NCBI GenBank assembly: GCA_963678705.1
Contig: OY783216.1
Coordinates: 14,958,596-15,022,595, forward strand
From: Panorpa germanica
Lineage: Eukaryota > Arthropoda > Insecta > Mecoptera > Panorpidae
Direction: 5' to 3'
DNA: 64,000 nucleotides
Shown here: positions 11,889 through 21,599 of the stretch, piece by piece
How the letters are laid out: each line of letters starts with the position of its first letter
How positions within the stretch are numbered: the first letter of the stretch is position 1
The notes under the pieces: model-generated
Seen by the model: only the letters and a program-made list of their open reading frames with translations
What the model was told of the DNA's origin: nothing
Databases searched by the model: none
Translations under genes and position numbers: made by a program

Positions 11889-13273
11889 ACCTACCACGAC
11901 TTACCTATCTCCGGCCATTGCGGCAAAGATAGAACAAAAGACAGAATAAATAGAGCGTTTGTATGGGAAAAGAAATCGAAAAATATTGCGAGGAGTGTGT
12001 GTCGTGTCAACAAAAGAAGACAAACCCGCATTTGCGAAAAGAGCCCCTACAGCGCATTCAGGTATGGTCCGTACCCGGACAGATGACTCACATAGATATA
12101 GTAGGACCTTTGCCTCAGGGATCCCGAGGCTCACGGTACATACCAGGATGCGTTTACACGGTATTTAACAGCGGTACCAATAATAGACCATTCTACAGAA
12201 ACAGTCGCACGCGCGTTCGTCGAAAATATAATTTGTGTACAGGGGATACCGCAAAGAATGCTCTCCGACAGGGGGAATAATTTCATGTCGGAAGTTTTCA
12301 AAAAGGTGTGCAAAAGGCTAGGGATTAAAAAATTAGGCACAACAGCTTATATGCCTAATTGCAACGGGCTAGTGAAGAGAAGCAATAGGACCATGAAAAC
12401 ATATTTATCGCACTACATAGAGAAAGATACCGCGGATTGGAAAGACTACCTACCACTAGCTGTATTCGCCTATAATACGTCGGTACACTCGGCGAATAAA
12501 GAAACACCTTTCTTTTTAAACTGTGGCATGGACGCGATATTACCATTGGAAGAAATCACCAGGCCCAGTAAGTTGTGTTACAACTTAGATACAAATTATG
12601 CAGAAGAAGTTTTGCGTAGACTAAAAATAGCTTACAAATTATGTAAGGAACTAACGGAGATCGCCAGGGAAAAACAGGAGAAGCAGTACATCAAAAAAAC
12701 AAAGCCCATTATTATCAAAATGGGTAATGTGGTATTGTAAAAAGAATATAATAATATTATAATAAGAATATATTGTTAATATCCGGCCAAACAAGGAAGT
12801 TGAGTAAACCCTGGGCTGGTCCGTACAGAGTGATGGAAATGATCACTAAAGTATCAGCTATAATCAAAGAGATATATGGAACTAAGGTACAGACCGTACA
12901 TGTAGATCGGCTAAAGCCATTTAAAAGAGACTATAGTAGAATGCAGGGAAAGGAAAATACCAATCTAGAAAAAAGCGAAACGGAAGAGATACCGAGTGCA
13001 TATGGGGCTTACGGAAATATGAATAGCCCGATTCGCAGTACCAAAGAGATCAGCCACGAGAGTATGTTACAGACAGGCTCAGACAGTGACACAGAGTCCA
13101 GCGAAGCAGACAGCGAATCCGAAAAATCGGACAGAACGGATGAGGAGAACGGATGAGGAGAACGAGTCGGTAATACCACAGGTCGGGTCCGCGAATGGAA
13201 GCTCAGAGGAGTGTAGACATAGCTTTAAAACCAGGAGTAAAGGCAAAATGCCCGACGAGCCATGGATAGGATA
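11889..13273 (+). pseudogene. integrase of gypsy copy A
   Basis: The zinc domain (LPISGH, then CEECVSCQQKK) is followed by the catalytic core with THIDIVGPLP (first Asp) and SDRGNNF (second Asp). At the third catalytic position the expected GLVER-N-R reads GLVKRSNR: the Glu codon is Lys (12375-12377). Copy B has the same change. An AT-rich insertion near 12745-12775 precedes the GPY/F module (WAGPYRVMEM, VDRLKPF). An acidic Ser/Glu-rich tail runs to about 13273. Frameshifts near 11890 and 12150 break the frame. Confidence 0.85.
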
Positions 13274-13472
13274 AAGCACGTATATTTAAACCATCAAATT
13301 TATAATATTAGCATTAAAAACATAAAACAGATATTAGGAAAGTTGTCATACACGAGTTATCAAACTAAATTTTTTATTATTGATCACAATTAATATATGT
13401 ATATGTTGTAATAGAAGGAAAACGAGCGGCAAGCCCAAGCAAAATCTGAAACAATAAAGACGCACTTCGCAC
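13274..13472 (+). repeat. LTR-like segment between gypsy copies A and B
   Basis: About 200 bp homologous to 20416-20603 after copy B, including AATAAA at 13453-13458. In copy A it directly follows the end of pol, because about 480 bp present after copy B (19931-20415) is deleted here. It passes straight into copy B's leader, as expected if two elements share one LTR or were tandemly duplicated. LTR ends are not proven. Confidence 0.5.
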
Positions 13473-13934
13473 GTTTAGTATTTTTATTATTGGTATATGT
13501 GTAAAAACTACAAGTCCCAAAAGTGTATGAGTGTATAGATGAATACTACATAAAATATTTTTTGTCTCCATTCAAGCAAAACTATAGTTAACCACAATTA
13601 ATAACCGCAATCTGGAAGTTGTACGAATAGTTCCTTTTACCATTTTAGTTTGTTAGGGTATCTCATGTAAATATAATAACAGAGCGCAAAAGGGGTAAAG
13701 GGGTCACCGTCTACATTCAGTGCAACTAAAAATTAATTTTGCAGTTAGATAAAAATAAAATAAAGATTAGTCAAGATCATTAATTCAAGTTATTGTAGAT
13801 CAAGGTCATAACTAGACGAGGTATTTTATTAAAGTAACTAAGTTAAATATACGCGATAGGGGATTTAAGGGAACTAGGCCAGAATAGCTAAGGGTTGGGC
13901 GATCAAGTTAACGAGAGAAAGAGAGAATCAATCA
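13473..13934 (+). other. gypsy copy B leader
   Basis: Homologous to 6485-6950 of copy A. Copy B then has a deletion of about 170 bp relative to A that removes the end of the leader and the gag ATG, joining GAGAGAATCA to the third gag codon region. Confidence 0.55.
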
Positions 13935-15074
13935 TTGGGAAAGGAAACCATAGAGGGAAGAAGGGTAATAAAAACTTCTACTGAGAAAGGGGATATTAAC
14001 CAATTTTTACAAAATTATAAACGAGTGGGGGCCCATTTTAACTGGTCTCTGGAGACTAAACTAACAGTTTTGCTAGCTAAAGTATCACAAGCAGTATTTT
14101 ACTACATTGAAACGAACCCCAGTACCAGAGATAGTAATGATTACGCCAAAATCTGTCAAGCATTATGTGACCGATAGGATAGACAACGCCCAGCTAAAGT
14201 GTGGCAAGAAATGCGAGATTTTGACAATTGCAAACAAAAGAATGGTGAATCCGCTTTTGAGTATGCGCAACGGCTTATAGAGACAGGGTGGAAAAAGATA
14301 CCTGTAGATGCTTCCGGCAGTCTAGATGCAAACAAAGTCGCAATGATAGAAAGCTGCTTACTAGAAAAGTTCAGGGGTGGAATGTTTCCACGTTACTCTA
14401 AATATTTGTGGATAGCTAACCCAAAGTCGTAAGAAGAAGCTATTGAGCTCGCAGAACGTATGGAAGCCGCGGAAAATTTACCACAGCGACAGCGAGCTAT
14501 CGATGCTATAACAGACGAGATTCCGGTTATGAACAACCGCACGCCGCAGGGTTACCAAAACACGAGACTCACACCGGATCAAGGCCCCTCCGCACCTAGA
14601 TACAATAACGGATGAAACAATTCTAAAAACAATTGACCGATCTATAATCGACAGAACATTGCTAGAAACATAACTTGTTACTTCTGCGAGAACCCGGGAC
14701 ACATACAACGTGATTGCCGATTATTTATAAAGATGAAGACACAAAGACCACCGGGGGGAAATAACCGCCAATATGACAGGCCCGCACAGAGACAAAATAC
14801 CAAATAGAATCCAACGCAGGAGACAAGGGTAGGCAACCCAATAAGCAATAGCAATAGAGGTAATTATTTTATTAGAGGGCCATATAATCAAACCATACGA
14901 CAACCAGCGTTACCGCAAAAAGCTAATGTAACGGAGGTATGGCAGAGTCCCGACAACATTCTAACAAACGACGCAGATATGGAGATGTTAAATAGAGAGA
15001 GACTAGATAGGTTTATCGCAGAAAGAGAACACCTTGACACCCTTGTTGGACACCTTGAGAATCATTTAAACTAA
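13935..15074 (+). pseudogene. gag of gypsy copy B (start codon lost)
   Basis: Homologous to copy A gag but without an ATG because of the leader deletion. Capsid-like sequence is open at 13935-14177, interrupted by TAG, and open again at 14199-14432 (FEYAQRLIETGWKKI, EKFRGGMFPRYSKYLWIANP). The CCHC knuckle lies at 14676-14717 with HIQRDC in place of HIERDC. A stop precedes the knuckle, and the zero frame ends at TAA directly after the slippery heptamer (15072-15074). Confidence 0.8.
15065..15071 (+). promoter_or_regulatory. -1 frameshift heptamer TTTAAAC (copy B)
   Basis: Identical heptamer at the homologous place to 8299-8305. Here a substitution makes the next zero-frame codon TAA, so only the -1 path continues into pol. 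Confidence 0.65.
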
Positions 15075-15843
15075 CCGACAGATCGTGCGTAAAAGAAGGC
15101 CACGGTCTAAAAATTCAGCAAGTCCTTCATGATACCAACTTATATCCTTCCAGGTACGAAAATAAACAGTGGACACTATTTATACGAATACAGGGCAGAG
15201 ATTGCGAGTGCCTATTAGACTCAGGGACAGGGGTCAGTCTGATTAGGAGTGAATTTGTACAGACGCATGAAATAGTAGATTCCGACAAAATTCTTAAAGA
15301 CGCACAAGGTAAAACCATGTCGACGTTAGGTAAATCAAATCTTGATCTAAATATATTCGGGGAAAAGGGAAGTTTCGAGTTTTATATTTGCGACACTATA
15401 CCATGCACATTGGGGTTGAACTTTCTGAAAAAGTTTAATATAATTAATAATTTTAGAAGAGGGTGGATATTCCACCGAGAAAATTTGTTCGACCTAAACT
15501 GTAGTCGGACATTACATTATCCTAGAGGTGAGCTAGACATAGGGCAATTAGTAACGCAAAAAATCCACAATATTTTTAATATAGCAAAAAGAGGAGTAGG
15601 GTTTATTGTATTAAAGATGTCAGTACCTAGACACAAGTATACAGGTGCGCCACCGGTCGACAAAGCCGAATCCAAACCAAATTTGGAAATATATATAGAA
15701 AAACCACAATATACTGAAACCACACTAACCAAGTTAGGCGAGGCCAGTATCGCAGAAGCAGTAGAGAACTCGAATGCGTTGCTTAAGCTAAAGCCAGAGT
15801 CAAACGAAGGATATATGAATTGGAAACTCGCGGGTTTTCCCAA
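15075..15843 (+). pseudogene. protease region of gypsy copy B pol
   Basis: LLDSGTGVSLI holds the active-site triplet with Asp at 15218-15220 and Thr after Gly, the commoner retropepsin form. Open frame 15317-15892 continues through PCTLGLNFLKKF to a lysine-rich linker, including KYTGAPPV and EASIAEAVENS, whose function I do not recognise. A frameshift around 15850 separates it from the macro domain. Confidence 0.8.
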
Positions 15844-15869
15844 AATGGAAAAATGCTGCCAAAAAAAAC

Positions 15870-16265
15870 GAAATGAGGAGCGAAGTCATTAAGTTGTCGA
15901 AGAAGTATACCATCGCCTACGGAGTAGGAGAATTATTCGCCAATAATAAATTCGGCAAAAGGTATGACGGTTTAATACACAAAAAGAGCACCAAAAATTA
16001 ATTAGCAAAGTTATCAATCAATAAGACGAATGATAAGTATATATATTGTATAATGTCTAGGGCGCAAGCACCCGGAAAAATAACTTATCGCAAAATATAC
16101 GATATGTTGGACGATATGAAAGAGCATATTATCGAAAATAAAATAAAGTATTTAGCACTCTCACGCATTGAAAACGGGTCATGCAGGTTAAAGGATGAAG
16201 CAATTCGTAGAATGATAGAGTATGTTTTCGACAAGGTCAACGTCAAGATCTGCATATACGATACC
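15870..16265 (+). pseudogene. macro domain embedded in gypsy copy B pol
   Basis: One continuous frame, broken by a single TAA at 15999-16001, encodes the whole domain: KKYTIAYGVGELFANNKFG, YIYCIMSRAQAPGKITY, an amphipathic helix (MLDDMKEHIIEN), YLALSRIENGSCRL, RRMIEYVFDKV and VNVKICIYD. It is the better preserved copy. Family resemblance is to TARG1/OARD1-like macro domains that bind or remove ADP-ribose. The catalytic Asp loop reads GSCRL, so hydrolase activity is doubtful. The domain lies between protease and RT in the same orientation and frame as the downstream linker, so it is part of Gag-Pol rather than a separate gene. Confidence 0.72.
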
Positions 16266-17960
16266 AGGACCGAAATGCCGGAAGTAGAGAAAGCACTAAA
16301 CATCGTCAAAGAAGACCGTACCACACCAACAATACAAGTCAGTAGCCTAAAGTGCACTATGGATCACAAAGTTAAGGATGACGAGAAAACAAAAATAAAA
16401 TCAAACGCATCGATCTGGGATTCGACTAAGTGGGCAAATTTACAAAAAAAATTGGTGGAAAGAATACACAATAGTGAAACAGGGAGAACTAAAGTAGGAT
16501 ACTACAAAAACAGGGGAGAAACAGAGAAGATAAATGACGGCGGTATGGGCAACACAGAAATTAATTACAGATGGAGACATTATAATCGAGACGAATATAA
16601 CGCACTTAAATAATATATTAGTAGCTAGAAGTTTAAATACGGTTCGTAATAATGATCTTATATTACGGATCACGAATGTATCCAGTAAAACCATAAATTT
16701 AAATATAAATACGTTATTGGCACGCGCAGAAGCACACACTGACAGCTACACAGCTATTGAAAGAGACCTAACTCAGCACCAGCTGAGTAAAAGAGACACC
16801 AACCGACGAGTATCAAGTGTTAGCAACCAACCCATAAACGAGATATGTTCGTTCTCACTATCGGAAGTTAATACATCAGCATTGTCAAAACAGGAACAAG
16901 CTGTTCTAACAGAAATAATAAGGCAATGTAAGGAGCCGGGCAGAATAAATGAACCACAAATATCCCTTAGTAAAGACATCATAAACTAAATAGACGTATC
17001 ACATTTGGATAGGGATGACAAGTGGAAAGTCGAACAAATGATAATTGAGTATAGTGACATATTTGCTGATAAAACCAAACCGTTATCGGCCACAACATTA
17101 GTCGAACATAAAATAATTGTGCAAGATGAAACACCCGTTTGTAAACACCCATATCGTGTGCTATACGCACAGCAGGAATTTTTAAAAACCGAATTAGACC
17201 AAATGCTAGCTCAAGATATTATTGAACCAAGTCAATAACCTTGGGGGTTCCCAGTAGTATTAGTAGAAAAGAAAAGTCAGGATAACACAAAACAATACCG
17301 CATTTGTATAGACTACCGAGCCTTAAAAAAAATAACAAAAAATGACTATTTCCCACTTCCTATTTTAACAGACAGACTTAACCAGTTGGGAAGTTCAAAC
17401 TGGTATACAACTTTAGATTTGTTTAGCGGATATTTCCAGGTGGGAATGGCAGAGAAAAGCCGACAGTATACCGCGTTTAACACATAAAACTGCAGATATC
17501 AATTTAAGAAAATGCCAATGGGGCTAGCTTCATCGTCATACACGTTCCAAAGATTAATGAATCTAACGTTATCCGGACTGACAGGGATATCGTGTTTAGT
17601 ATACCTGGACATCATTATATTTAGTAAAGGGGAAGTAGATGTCCATACTGCACACATAAAGCAGGTATTTGACAGACTACGAAAGGCGAATCTATCATTA
17701 AAAGCTTTAAAATACAAAATTGCACACCCGGAGGTACAATATCTGGGCCATATTATAAGTGAAGCAGGCATTAAGGCAAATCCAGATAAAATAAAGGCAG
17801 TAGTCAAATTCCCACAACCAAAAAATGTCAAAGAAGTTAGAGTGTTCTTAGGCTTAACAGGATTTTATAGACGATTAATTAAAAATTATTCTACAATCGC
17901 AAAACCGTTAGCAGCACTGACCCATAAGGACAAACCATTTATATAGGGGGCGGAACAAGA
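16266..17960 (+). pseudogene. linker and reverse transcriptase, gypsy copy B
   Basis: Linker as in copy A (16534-16989), RT entry block near 17100-17235, then motif B MPMGLASSSY at 17512. The catalytic motif reads VYLDIIIF at 17599-17622: a 3-base deletion removed one Asp of YLDD, so this RT cannot be active. Thumb and connection continue to the stop near 17946. Several other stops are visible. Confidence 0.85.
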
Positions 17961-18006
17961 ACGAGGATTCCAGACGCTTAAAAATGAACTGATAAGAGAA
18001 CTAATT

Positions 18007-18370
18007 TTGAAGCTTCCCGATTTTAGTAGAGAATTTGTGTTAACGGTGGACGCGCTTGGGGTCGCAGTTGGGGCCGTACTAGGTAAAGAATATAAGAAAA
18101 TTCAACACCCCATCGCGTACGCTAGTAGACAGTTGATACAAGCGGAACGAAACTACAGTGTAACAGAGCAAGAGTGTTTAGCAGTCATATGGGCTATCCA
18201 GAAATTTAGACAATACTTATATAGGAAAAAATTTACGATATACACGTATCTCAGGGCGTTAGTGTGGCTCATGAATATAAAAGATCCACACAAAAGTAGG
18301 CTGGCGAGATGGAGTTTAACGTTAGCGGATTACGACTTCGAAATAATTCATAAACCCGGAGCTTAAAATC
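18007..18370 (+). pseudogene. RNase H domain, gypsy copy B
   Basis: TVDALGVAVGAVLG and TEQECLAVIWA are present, but the third catalytic block reads IYTYLRALVWL where copy A has IYTDHRALVWL, so the catalytic Asp is Tyr. The frame ends at a TAA in the HKPGA motif (18364-18366). Confidence 0.85.
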
Positions 18371-18399
18371 AAAATGCTGACGCTTTATCAAGGGTCCTA

Positions 18400-19930
18400 A
18401 TTAATAACGTAACTAATAAAAGAGCGGAAGAGGAAGAGCCTATATGGGATTTTTCATATATCCGTACTGAACAAAGAAGAGACCCGAATATTCCATCGCT
18501 GATAGATAAAGTCAATAATAACGAAACCAGAGAATATTTATTGGATGCAAGGGGAGTGTTATATGAAACAGCCGGGAAAAATAGACACGAACAGATTGTA
18601 GCACCGAGGTCGATGATACCTAAAATATTATTAACCTATCACGACTTACCTATCTCCGGCCATGGCGGCGGAGATAGAACAAAAGACAGAATAAATAGAG
18701 CGTTTGTATGGAAAGGTATGGGAAAAGAAATAAAAAAATATTGCGAGGAGTGTGTGTCGTGTCAACAAAAGAAGACAAACCCGCATTTGCGAAAAGGGCC
18801 ACTACAGCGCTTTTAGGTATGGTCCGAACCCAGACAGATTACTCACATAGATATAGTTGGACATTTGCCTCAGGGATCCCGAGGCTCACAATACATACTA
18901 ACATACCAGGATGCGTTTACACGGTTTTTAACAGCGGTACTATTAATAGACCAGTCTGCAGAAACAGTCGCACGCGCGTTCGTCGAAAATATATATTGTG
19001 TACAGGGGATACCGCAAAGAATACTCTCCGACAGGGGGACTAATTTCATGTCGAAAGTTTTCAAAAAGGTGTGCGAGAGGCTAGGGATTAAAAAATTCGG
19101 CACAACAGCTTATAGGCCTAATTGCAACGGGCTAGTGAAGAGAAGCAATAGGACCATGAAAACATATTTATCGCACTACATAGAGAAAGATACCGCGGAG
19201 TGGGAAGACCACCTACCACTGGCTATATTTGCCTATAATACACTCGACGATTAAAGAAACACCTTTCTTTTTAAACTATGGCATGGACGCGATATTACCA
19301 TTGGAAGAAATCACAAGGCCCAGTAAACCGTGTTACAACTTAGATTCAAATTATGCAGAACAAGTTCAAAATAGCTTTCAAATTGTGTAAGGAACTAACA
19401 GAGATCGCCATGGAAAAGCAGGAGAAGCAGTTCAACAAGAAAACAAAGCCCATTATTATCAAAATAGGTGATGTGTTATTGTTAAAAGAAGTTGCGTTAA
19501 AATCCGGCCAAACAAGGAAGTTAAGTAAACCCTGGGTTGGTCCGTACAGAGTGATGGAAATGATCAATAAAGTGACAGCTTTAATCAAAGAGATATATGG
19601 AACTAAGGTACAGACCGTACATGTAGATCGGCTAAAGCTATTTAAGGGAGACTATAGTAGAATGCAGGGGAAGGAAAACACCAATCCAGGAGAAAGCAAA
19701 ACGGAAGAGATACCGAGTGCATATGGAGCTTACGGAAATATAAGTAGCCCGATTCACGGTACAAAAGAGATCAGCCACGAGAGTATGTTACAGACAGTGA
19801 CACAGAGTCCAGCGAAGCAGACAGCGAATCCGAAAAATCGGACAGAACGAGTCGGTAATACCACAGGTCGGGTCCGCGAATTGGAGTTTAGAGGAGTAAA
19901 GGCAAAATGCCCGACCAGCCATGGATAGGA
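18400..19930 (+). pseudogene. integrase of gypsy copy B
   Basis: Zinc domain intact in sequence (LPISGHGGGDRTKD, CEECVSCQQKK). The core has THIDIVGHLPQ and SDRGTNF. The third catalytic residue is Lys in GLVKRSNR (19138-19140), as in copy A. A small deletion near 19250 shifts the frame. The GPY/F module (WVGPYRVMEMINKV, VDRLKLF) and acidic tail end at the TAG at 19926-19928. Confidence 0.85.
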
Positions 19931-20401
19931 TAAAGCAATAGTTAAAAAAGGAAAGTCAAAACAAAAAAAAAAGAGAAGAAAAGTAGGGGTTATAAAAAAG
20001 GAAAAAAAATAGAAAGACAATCACTCAAATCTGTATAGAAATAGGTTACGAAAAATAGTAGGGTAAAAAAATTGAAAAACAACAATATTGAAGGGCTTAC
20101 AATCGAACAAGCCCATTGATAATAAAACGCATTGAGTCATATCACTTTAGGGATGTGAGTGGTTACACTTATAACAATAAAAAGGATAGGTATCTATCGG
20201 AAGTTAAAGGCAAAATCAAAGAGCGGAGTGCAGCCAATCCGCGAGGAACAGCACCCGACGACTACACCACCCGACGGCTACGCAGTTCGAGGTTACCATT
20301 GGTACCACGCGAGGAAGTGGTGGGACAGAAACAATTAATGAGCGGACATACCAGCAGCAGATTTTAGAGGAACAAATAATAGAAGATAACTAAGGAGAGG
20401 G
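19929..20401 (+). other. 3' region of gypsy copy B with an 83-codon ORF
   Basis: This stretch is missing from copy A. It starts with A-rich, purine-rich DNA and contains an ORF at 20116-20367 (MIIKRIESYHF... ending GHTSSRF), rich in Arg, Lys and Ser and without a recognised domain. It could be chance or a small accessory ORF in the env position. A purine tract AAGGAGAGGG at 20392-20401 is a plausible polypurine tract just before the LTR-like segment. Confidence 0.4.
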
Positions 20402-20603
20402 TAGCAACACGGTAGAACGTATATTTAAACCATCATATTTATAATATTAGCATTAAGAACATAAAACAAACATTATGAAAGTTGTCATACACGAGTTATC
20501 AAACTAATTTTTTTATTATTGATCACAATTAATATATGTATATATTGTAATAGAAGGAAAACGAGCGGCAAGCCCAAGCAGAATCTAAAACAATAAAGAC
20601 GCA
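20402..20603 (+). repeat. LTR-like segment after gypsy copy B
   Basis: Homologous to 13274-13472 from about 20416 on, with AATAAA at 20592-20597. It follows a candidate polypurine tract. Similarity to the A/B junction stops after GACGCACTT at 20603, so the element ends or is truncated there. Confidence 0.5.
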
Positions 20604-21599
20604 CTTTACCCCCACCCCCTTCCTCTACCATAGAATCCGCGCTATCAAATGGAGAGCCCACAATCAAATGGAGAGCCACTATCAAATGGATGCCCTAATA
20701 CCAAAATCAACAACAACATCAGACATCAGGGGACACCATCAGAATCCAACAACAAGGCATTACCTTGGCGAACGTTATGACGTCAAAAAAGAAAAGTAAT
20801 TATATATATACACATGGGTATCACTATGACACATAACGTAAATGTAATAGTGATTAACTTGGTGTTAATATCATTGAGGAACATTGTGATTTGTAAATTT
20901 GATTGTCAGTGTTTTGAAATAATTAAATGAAGTATAATTAATCAAAAAGCTTTATGTATACCTATCCTTATTAATATTATATCACATTTGGGGGCTTAAC
21001 ATAGATTTTATTTACCCACATATATAAGACATTTTAGGAATTGTTAATTTTTAATCAAATTTATGTACTACCTCTGAAATCGAAGACTTTGAATTTAGTA
21101 ATTTACATACACAATATTGCACACACTACAATGCAAGTAGCTATAACCAATGTTAGTTCATCTGACCAGAATGCAGTTGTAATATCTATGGTCAGTGTCA
21201 CCAACTAAAGAAATATGATTTCATTTCATCTTTCTCCTTAACGAAGAAAATTTTCACCAAAAATTTCTCTTATCTACACTTATCTAATTAAAACTAAATT
21301 TAAATTGTACACTGTAAACAATACTAAATAAAATTTAGTTTGTCCTATTTCTATTTTTTATGTAGGTATTGGTATAAGTTCTGTGATATGAAAGAGATTT
21401 GACTCTGTTTTTCTATGACCTGTATTAATTTTATGTATTGAATTTGATATCTTTTCAATACATTAAAGTAGACCAACGTTCAGCTGAGCTAAATATTTCA
21501 ATTTAGTTTGTTTCCATTCTCTACCATACCCCTGTATCAAAATAAAATTGAGTTTTAATTTTATCAAATATTTGTTTATTGTAGTTATATGATTAAATT
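20604..21599. other. non-coding DNA with LTR/primer-site-like phrase
   Basis: No ORF of note. It starts with a C-rich run and a short tandem repeat (listed separately). At about 20985-21000 the phrase ATCACATTTGGGGGCT resembles an LTR end followed by a tRNA-Pro type primer site (TGGGGGCT), preceded by a TATATATATACA box near 20800; this may be a 5' LTR of another element. A stretch at 21117-21190 recurs at 28303-28360. Confidence 0.35.
20643..20692. repeat. 17-19-bp tandem repeat, three copies
   Basis: The phrase ATCAAATGGAGAGCC occurs three times in a row (the last as ATCAAATGGATGCC), with short variable spacers. Confidence 0.7.

Larger units (their letters stand above)
6485..13475 (+). mobile_element. 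Ty3/gypsy retrotransposon copy A (decayed)
   Basis: Order: leader, gag with CCHC knuckle, protease, macro domain, pre-RT linker, RT, RNase H, integrase with GPY/F module. Copy B follows head-to-tail with a period near 6.7 kb and the same order, diverged by many substitutions and small indels. Homology with B's leader begins abruptly at about 6485; the DNA to its left is unrelated, so the 5' LTR is missing or replaced. Many stops and frameshifts mean the copy is dead, although its RT keeps YLDD. Confidence 0.85.
13473..20603 (+). mobile_element. Ty3/gypsy retrotransposon copy B (decayed)
   Basis: Same family and order as copy A. Gag is less damaged at the 5' end but has lost its ATG. The catalytic motifs of RT and RNase H are both mutated here, while copy A keeps them. 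Copy B retains the 3' region that copy A lost. The shared macro stop and the shared integrase Glu-to-Lys change suggest that A and B descend from one already defective element. Confidence 0.85.
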
